From positions 62,001 to 126,000 of the forward strand of contig NZ_JAAKXY010000003.1 in NCBI RefSeq assembly GCF_011043775.1: 64,000 nt of DNA, in the 5' to 3' direction. The notes below the pieces were generated by a model that was not told the DNA's origin, did not search any database, and saw only the letters and a program-made list of their open reading frames with translations. Within the stretch, counting starts at the first letter, position 1, and each line of letters begins with the position of its first letter. The position numbers were made by a program, and so were the translations under genes. Shown here in pieces: positions 59,207 through 64,000 of this stretch. This DNA comes from Natronolimnobius sp. AArcel1 (GTDB lineage Archaea; Halobacteriota; Halobacteria; Halobacteriales; Natrialbaceae).

Positions 59207-59656
59207 GTGTCGATTCGCCTTCCCTTGGTCCCGTGGCCGCTTCGATGGCTTCCTGCAGGGGCCGTCGGCGCGCTCATTTGCTACTGGTCGCTGGTCACCG
59301 CACCGCCAGCACTGCAGCCACTCGAGCCGACAGCCACGCTCACAACAAGCGGCGTTGCCAGCGTTCCAGGCTCGTATCAGCGCCACGCAGTCGCGTATGC
59401 AGCGTTAACACTCGCGCTCGCGTACGCCATTGCGGACCGAAACGCACCCGCGGTCCGGAAGGCGCTTCTCGTCTTCTCACTCGCAACAGGGTACGGTGCG
59501 CTGATGGAGTTCGGACAGTTCTTCCTGCCGGAACGAACCGCCTCTATGATCGATATCGCAATCAACGCCGTCGGCTCGGCACTGGCGCTGTCGTGGTATC
59601 ATCTCGAGCAGCGAGTGCAGTTCGTCCCCGTTGGACGGACGCTGCGCTCACCGTAA
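59207..59656 (+). CDS. VanZ-family membrane protein
   Basis: About 149 residues with four hydrophobic helices: LRWLPAGAVGALICYWSLVT, AVAYAALTLALAYAIADRN, RKALLVFSLATGYGALMEFG and SMIDIAINAVGSALALSWYH. The H-x-x-x-Y-x-x-L and 'GA-x-x-E-x-x-Q-x-F-x-P-x-R-x-x-x-x-x-D' pattern (GALMEFGQFFLPERTASMID) is diagnostic of VanZ-like proteins. The GTG at 59207 (MSIRLPLVPWPLRW) is the likely start; the frame is open to 59111. Its stop lies 2 bases from the stop of the convergent DUF4330 gene. Function in archaea unknown, with glycan or lipid linkage suspected. Confidence 0.82.
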   Translation: MSIRLPLVPWPLRWLPAGAVGALICYWSLVTAPPALQPLEPTATLTTSGVASVPGSYQRHAVAYAALTLALAYAIADRNAPAVRKALLVFSLATGYGALMEFGQFFLPERTASMIDIAINAVGSALALSWYHLEQRVQFVPVGRTLRSP

Positions 59657-59658
59657 TC

Positions 59659-60462
59659 TCACTCGCTCTCGACCTGCGTGATAGTCCCGGTCGCAGCAAG
59701 CGTCTCGAACTCGAGTGCGAGATCCTGGCCCACACCGAGGCGCTGACCCTGATAGTAGAGGCCGTCGTCGGTTTCGAGCGCTTCAACCTCGAGTGCTACC
59801 TGAAGGTCCTCATAGCGCGGATGCTCGTGTTCGTGGAGTTCGCCGTCGTCGCTCTCGAGGACGAGCAGCGAAGGCTCGCGCTCGACGTCTGTGACTGTGA
59901 CAACCGTGTCACCACCTTCAGTTGCGGTTGGTCCGGCCTCGAGGGCGTCTCCAAGGGTCGGGTCAACCTCGGTGAGCGACAGCGAAACAGTGGCGCTCGT
60001 GCGTTCCATGTTGAGCGTTGGCTCAGTTCCCAACTCGGAAACGGAGCCATTGACGGCGTACAGTCCGAAATCAACGGTCAAATCGCGATTGAACTGGACC
60101 GGTTCATCGCCGACGTTGATGGTGTCGAGGTCCTCTACGGGTTCGCCTTCGATTTCGAGGCGAAGGAGGGTTTCAGACTGTATCGTCTGGACATCAGTCA
60201 CTGTCGCGTTCTGATCACCTGCGACAGTGCCTTCGGTACCCGGCTCGAGGCGCTCTACGACGTAGTCTGGCTGGGAATCTGCCTCGAGAGTGACGTGTTG
60301 GGTTTCGGTTTCCGTGGCCGATTCGGTGTCTCCCGGTCCAGGGGCACCCATCGTGACGACAGCGATGCCGGCGACGCCGATAGCGAGGACGAGTAAGACC
60401 ACCAGCGCGTCGATGACGTTGACCACACCCAAGAGGTTCCCGTTTTCGTCGATTAGTTCCAT
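59659..60462 (-). CDS. DUF4330 family membrane-anchored protein (short form)
   Basis: A 267-residue paralogue of the protein at 32426-33562. MELIDENGNLLGVVNVIDAL is nearly the same opening signature, followed by the helix VVLLVLAIGVAGIAVVTMG and an acidic beta-rich exterior part (TVTDVQTIQSETLLRLEIEG, LTVDFGLYAVNGSVSELGTE). It is about 110 residues shorter than the other copy. The two lie on either side of the glycan and TA regions and both beside small membrane-protein genes. Composition is host-like. Function unknown; family known mainly from polysaccharide loci. Confidence 0.88.
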   Translation of the reverse strand: MELIDENGNLLGVVNVIDALVVLLVLAIGVAGIAVVTMGAPGPGDTESATETETQHVTLEADSQPDYVVERLEPGTEGTVAGDQNATVTDVQTIQSETLLRLEIEGEPVEDLDTINVGDEPVQFNRDLTVDFGLYAVNGSVSELGTEPTLNMERTSATVSLSLTEVDPTLGDALEAGPTATEGGDTVVTVTDVEREPSLLVLESDDGELHEHEHPRYEDLQVALEVEALETDDGLYYQGQRLGVGQDLALEFETLAATGTITQVESE

Positions 60463-60744
60463 GGCTGGCCAAAGTGTGTCCGCGTGGTTCGGTCGTGATC
60501 CGCTATTCGGACGCTGCTCATTGTGTGTTCACCCGCCGATATTGGGTCCCAACCGCCCGATGGATCGCCACCAGGGGTCGCTGATACCGCCACCAACAGT
60601 TCTTTGCACTCCAGCACCCTTTCATACCTTTGCGTAACAGGTTGTAATATATAAGGGCCGGTGGTAGGGACAAGTGACGCGTCCCAGCCAACCGAAACGG
60701 TCTCCTCTTCTCGAGTCCGTCGATGCTGTCCGATGGGTCACGGT

Positions 60745-61284
60745 TCAACAACTCATTGAGGTGTTCATGCTGACCCCACTGTCTCCAAGTGTGATCTCCG
60801 TGTGCGCGAGGCAGTCCGCAGATGCGCTGATGGAGGTCGTACTCTCTAATGACCCCGATTCGACCATCGTTTCGTAGGTTCCCGGCTCACCAGCGACAAC
60901 CTCGAGAACGGTCTCTCCCGGCAGGTCGTCGGTCGCCTCGAGTGCGGGCTCGTCTGCATCCTCGAAGTCGATCCGAAGGGTGAGTGATCGGTCATCTTCG
61001 TCGGTGTTTGTAATCGAAAGCATGGGTTCCTCGAGGCCATCCTCGTCGACGGCATCGATGGCGACGGTTGCGATCTCCTCGAGCGGACTGTCGTCCGGAA
61101 GCGTCCATGCTGTCTCGTCATCTTCTGTGTCTGAATCGCCCGTCTCGTCCGTTTCCGTCTCGGTACTATTTGTTGCCGAGTCGGTGGCGCTCTCGTTGGC
61201 CGTGACTATACTGTGGAGTCGCTCGAGCAGGCCCAGACTGAGCAGTCCGCCAAGAGCGACGACCATACGTCGTGTCAGTTGCAT
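60745..61284 (-). CDS. Exported acidic protein of unknown function
   Basis: A 179-residue secreted or membrane-anchored protein. MQLTRRMVVALGGLLSLGLL is a twin-arginine-like signal or anchor, followed by a Thr/Glu/Asp linker (ATDSATNSTETETDETGDSD) and a beta-type domain with two similar strands (PMLSITNTDEDDRSLTLRID; GETVLEVVAGEPGTYETMVE) ending in a Cys-containing tail with C161 and a final C. ATG 61284 is preferred to 61296. It is divergent from the small gene pair at 61362. No family recognised. Confidence 0.72.
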   Translation of the reverse strand: MQLTRRMVVALGGLLSLGLLERLHSIVTANESATDSATNSTETETDETGDSDTEDDETAWTLPDDSPLEEIATVAIDAVDEDGLEEPMLSITNTDEDDRSLTLRIDFEDADEPALEATDDLPGETVLEVVAGEPGTYETMVESGSLESTTSISASADCLAHTEITLGDSGVSMNTSMSC

Positions 61285-61361
61285 AGTATCCCTCACGTGT
61301 GCCTATCTAAAACCGCTTTTTCAGCCTCGAGAGACCATCTCGAAGACAAACTAATCAATTT

Positions 61362-61637
61362 ATGAACGATGTGAGCCACTATCTATTCCACACAGCAAGC
61401 ATCACCGTAAGTCGCTCTTGGGACTGTTTCGTGCCCACACTCGAACTCGAGGGTGAGGTGTTTCGACTGCATTCCGTAACCATCAAAAATCACCAGCGGG
61501 GATCCAGGGACGTTTGTCGCGTCTCGACGACAACCGACACCTATTGTCTCGAAATCGAGTGTTTGTCCGCTAAACGATTCCAGTCGTTTATCCATGAACA
61601 GATTGACACGACGTTCGCCGCAGGGGCCTATCAATGA
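61362..61637 (+). CDS. Small hypothetical protein coupled to a secreted protein
   Basis: A 91-residue soluble protein of unknown family. It is predicted to be mostly beta (SITVSRSWDCFVPTLELEGE, VFRLHSVTIKNHQRGSRDVC, RVSTTTDTYCLEIECLSAKR) with a short C-terminal helix (FQSFIHEQIDTTF). Four cysteines at scattered positions do not form a CxxC pair. Its stop overlaps the next start by 4 bases (ATGA), indicating coupled expression. It may serve as a cytoplasmic partner of the exported protein, but nothing proves it. Confidence 0.65.
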   Translation: MNDVSHYLFHTASITVSRSWDCFVPTLELEGEVFRLHSVTIKNHQRGSRDVCRVSTTTDTYCLEIECLSAKRFQSFIHEQIDTTFAAGAYQ

Positions 61638-61990
61638 CTGACAGACAACGACGCTACCGACAGGCGATTACGATCGCTGTTGCTATTGGATTGCTTGGGA
61701 TGACACTCAGCGCTGGCGCAGCGATGGCACAGGAACAGACGGACGGGGTAGACGCTGACAACACCTCAGTCGAACAGGCGAGCGACTCAGTGGCTGAAAA
61801 TGTAACGGTCGAAGAGAGTGAACAGGCAGTCGTCGACGACCAACAGACTGTCGAGGTTGAAGAGACGGTAACCGACACTGGCGACACTGACAGTGCAGAC
61901 CTATTCGACCTCGAGGACGGGTTCTTCGATGACGGATTCACCGATGACGGATTCGGCGATGACTTCCTGACCGGTTCGCTCTTCGAGTAG
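61634..61990 (+). CDS. Small secreted acidic protein
   Basis: A 118-residue protein with a Sec-type signal: basic start (TDRQRRYRQA), hydrophobic core ITIAVAIGLLGMTLSAGAAM and probable cleavage after AMA (residue 32). The mature part is highly acidic (VDADNTSVEQASDSVAENVT) and ends in a short repeat, DGFFDDGFTDDGFGDDFLTG. The mature chain resembles small haloarchaeal matrix or amyloid-accessory proteins only in general character. It is co-translated with the preceding gene and lies 200 bases from the end of the curlin-like gene on the opposite strand. Confidence 0.75.
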   Translation: MTDRQRRYRQAITIAVAIGLLGMTLSAGAAMAQEQTDGVDADNTSVEQASDSVAENVTVEESEQAVVDDQQTVEVEETVTDTGDTDSADLFDLEDGFFDDGFTDDGFGDDFLTGSLFE

Positions 61991-62189
61991 CGCGAGAGTC
62001 GATCGACGACTCGCCGCCGCTATCGTTTCTCTCGAGCACACTAAGTTGCATGAGACGGACGCTGTCCAGTCTCACATACTGTTAGATACCGAGTGATACG
62101 CACGCCAGACCGACGCGTTAGATCTGGTTGTCACTCTCGAACAAACAGAGTACACCGCGAAAACGAGAAAAAGCGCCGGTTAGTCGTCG

Positions 62190-63791
62190 TTAGACTGCAG
62201 CCCAGACGTTTGTCGAGGCGACGGCACTGTACTGGATGTTCTCGTTCTCTTGCATCGTCACCTGTGCAGAGTCAGCGCTGCCGGCGTCGTCAGCGACGGC
62301 GATGGCAGCCTGCTGTTCGTTGATGTTCTCCTGTGCAACGAACTGGATCTGCTCGATCTGTGCGCTGGCTTCTTGTTCGACGTCGTTAGTCTGGTTCGCA
62401 TCGGCGTCGAACGCGACACCTGGTGCCTCTTCCATGGCGTCACCGCCGAGCATCACACTCGTCGTGTCCGAAGTGATGACACTGTCGTGTGCGTAGGCGG
62501 GGCCGGCGTAGACGTTCAGCGCGTCAGCGTAGCCAATCTGGCTGTTGACGTTGTTCTGGTGGGACCACTGAACTGCCGTGGCGTCACTGCCGTTGGTGGC
62601 AAGTGCCATAGCCGAACTCTGGAGGTTGACGTTCATCTGCTCGACTTCCTGGCCCTGTGCGACCTCGGAGGTTGCTGACTGTGCCGAGCCGTCGTCTTTC
62701 TTGTGCTCTTTGTCCTTTTGGTCGTCCTTCTTGTCATCCTTCTTATCGTCTTTCTTGTCGTCCGCGTGCTTGTCGTCGTACTTTGTATCGTCGTCTTTGT
62801 CCTCTGCGAGGTCACTCATCGCCGCTGCGGCGTCATCCATCGCACCGTCATCGTCGATGCCGGCCGTTGCGATGCTCATGCCGGACATCATCTCGAGGAT
62901 GTTCGTGCTGTCGGCGGTGGCGATCTGGTCGTTGAAGTTGGTCTGGTCGGTCAGCTGGATCGACGTTGCAGTGCTGTTCTCACCGACTGCGATGGCGACA
63001 GCGCTGTCCTGCTCGTTGTAGTTCGTCTGATCGAGGGACTGTTCCTGGTTGACCGTCGCATCAGCGGACTGGTCGCTGAAGTCACCAGCACCCTGGTAGA
63101 CGTTCGTCGCGTTCGCTGCACCGTGCTGGAGGTTCTGGTTGGACTGCTGGGATTGCTGGAGGGCAACTGCATCGCTCTCGTTCTCCGCGAGCGAGAACGC
63201 AGTGCTCTGTTCGTTGTAGTTGAGCTGGCCAACGACCTGGCTCTGGGTCACAACGGTGTCTGCGCTCTGGTCGGCGTCAACATCGGCTTTGTCGCCTTTC
63301 TTGTCGGCGATGCCCCAGCCGTCGAACTGCTGGCCGTCGCCGTTACCGATAACGACGTTGACGGTGCCGACGTCCTCGAAGTTAGTCTCATCGACCTGGA
63401 CGTTCTGTGCGGCCGCATCAGCAAACTGTTCGTTGTCGTTGTACTGGTTTGCGTCCTGGATTGCGGTCGCCTCACCGCCGTCGATCGAGATCGACGTTGC
63501 GTTATTCTGCTGGTTGATGTTTACCTGATCGACATCCTGGTACTGGTTGATGTCTGCATCAGCTTCACTTCCTGACTGTGCTTCGATGTACTCGTCTAGC
63601 GTTTTGTCGCCGAGATCAGCGCCGAAGACGAGATACAGCTCTTCACCGTTCTCGAGTGCGTGGACTGAACTCTCGGAGGGGTCTTCGCCTGCGGCCGCAG
63701 CCGGTGCGCCGGCCGCGATCATCGATAGGGCGACTATACACGCCATAAGTACTGTCGTATATCGTGAACGTATCGTCGTTGTGTTGCTCAT
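62190..63791 (-). CDS. Secreted protein with five curlin-like repeats (candidate functional amyloid)
   Basis: A 533-residue exported protein. The signal peptide spans residues 1-34 (VLMACIVALSMIAAGAPAAA, cleavage near AAAAG). Five repeats of about 51 residues lie at 81-131, 181-231, 247-298, 377-427 and 479-529. Each has a first half VxQxQxVxQxNxNxQxxA and a second half QxxxQxNxNxQ, ending ADAxNV. The Q-x-N-x-N-x-Q/SxA pattern resembles curlin (CsgA) units, two per repeat, which stack as a beta solenoid in amyloid fibres. Residues 328-368 are an insert of alternating Lys and Asp. A surface fibre or matrix role is inferred. No CsgB- or CsgG-like gene is nearby; the small secreted protein at 61634 is the closest candidate partner. 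Confidence 0.82.
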   Translation of the reverse strand: MSNTTTIRSRYTTVLMACIVALSMIAAGAPAAAAGEDPSESSVHALENGEELYLVFGADLGDKTLDEYIEAQSGSEADADINQYQDVDQVNINQQNNATSISIDGGEATAIQDANQYNDNEQFADAAAQNVQVDETNFEDVGTVNVVIGNGDGQQFDGWGIADKKGDKADVDADQSADTVVTQSQVVGQLNYNEQSTAFSLAENESDAVALQQSQQSNQNLQHGAANATNVYQGAGDFSDQSADATVNQEQSLDQTNYNEQDSAVAIAVGENSTATSIQLTDQTNFNDQIATADSTNILEMMSGMSIATAGIDDDGAMDDAAAAMSDLAEDKDDDTKYDDKHADDKKDDKKDDKKDDQKDKEHKKDDGSAQSATSEVAQGQEVEQMNVNLQSSAMALATNGSDATAVQWSHQNNVNSQIGYADALNVYAGPAYAHDSVITSDTTSVMLGGDAMEEAPGVAFDADANQTNDVEQEASAQIEQIQFVAQENINEQQAAIAVADDAGSADSAQVTMQENENIQYSAVASTNVWAAV

Positions 63792-64000
63792 GAGTTGTTT
63801 TGATTCGTGCCGTGAGAGTCGTTTCTTTTTGCACCTCTCCGGCGTGAACCATCATATCCTGATTACCGTCTTTGTTATCGGTCAGTTGTGCTGACGGTGT
63901 ATGGGACCTACTACGCAGAAGGCGGCGATTTATGGACGGAAGGCGGTGGTTTCGCTAAAGATTATCTCTTGATGTGAACTGATTCAGTAAGAAACTATGT
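63792..64000. other. Upstream region of the curlin-like gene
   Basis: About 210 bases before the start (ATG complement at 63791). On the minus strand AT-rich AAAAAGAAACGACTC lies about 30 bases upstream. CTTATCTCTTGAT-like sequence near 63961 is A/T-rich. No other gene is visible. Confidence 0.4.

Noticed and set aside
59233-60396. A 387-codon plus-strand frame over the VanZ and DUF4330 genes
   Set aside because: Runs through two well-supported genes in other frames and shows no domain.

Overview
The window is from a halophilic archaeon of the Natrialbales type (Natrialba, Natrinema, Haloterrigena or Natronorubrum relatives). The signs are GC-rich, acidic coding sequence, an intron-bearing elongator tRNA-Met, TATA elements 25-32 nt before start codons (leaderless genes), haloarchaea-specific families (HalOD1, Bat-type regulators, DUF4330), a haloarchaeal AglB, and constant use of the hexamer CTCGAG. 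The genus is an inference.

Layout. 1-7 kb is core chromosome: the 3' end of adenosylcobalamin-dependent ribonucleotide reductase followed by a free-standing homing-endonuclease-like gene, a RAD55-type ATPase, a VTT membrane protein and housekeeping hypotheticals. 7.0-10.1 kb is a small islet behind tRNA-Met, with a duplicated tRNA 3' end, a doubly deleted TnpB gene and a lipoprotein. 10.4-18.7 kb holds HalOD1 and Bat-like regulators, gamma-glutamyltransferase, an orphan DNA methyltransferase, membrane proteins and an FMN reductase. At 18.7-21.3 kb an endonuclease III gene is split by a 1.84-kb AT-rich insert with two unknown genes and a 6-bp target duplication. 21.4-22.6 kb carries toxin-antitoxin (TA) genes, followed by a RuvC-like protein, a PAP2 phosphatase and an HTH protein.

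26.3-50.2 kb is a surface-glycan region: AglF-like nucleotidyltransferase, AglB oligosaccharyltransferase, a polyprenyl-phosphate sugar-phosphate transferase, two epimerases, four glycosyltransferases, a Wzy-like polymerase, a methyltransferase and an ABC flippase. The middle (about 41-49 kb) is strongly AT-rich, and both composition breaks fall inside genes (a GT4 glycosyltransferase and the ABC flippase), as expected for a swapped cassette. TA modules sit in the flanks: a TumE-like pair and an HTH/PIN pair at 34-36.8 kb.

50.4-59.0 kb is a plasmid- or provirus-derived region packed with TA modules, some nested: a phiH1-type repressor, two genes of unknown function, an HTH/PIN pair, a UPF0175/DUF3368 pair whose toxin is split with a winged-helix/PemK pair lying between the halves, a second winged-helix/PemK pair whose toxin is split by a complete TnpB element, and an AbrB/PIN pair. 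59-64 kb returns to host-like sequence: a VanZ protein, a second DUF4330 protein, small secreted acidic proteins and a 533-residue exported protein with five roughly 51-residue curlin-like repeats, a candidate archaeal functional amyloid.

The strongest leads are the curlin-like protein, the winged-helix/PemK module present three times, the TnpB element lodged in a PemK toxin gene, the two-gene insert in the endonuclease III gene, and the CTAG-dense spacer before aglF.
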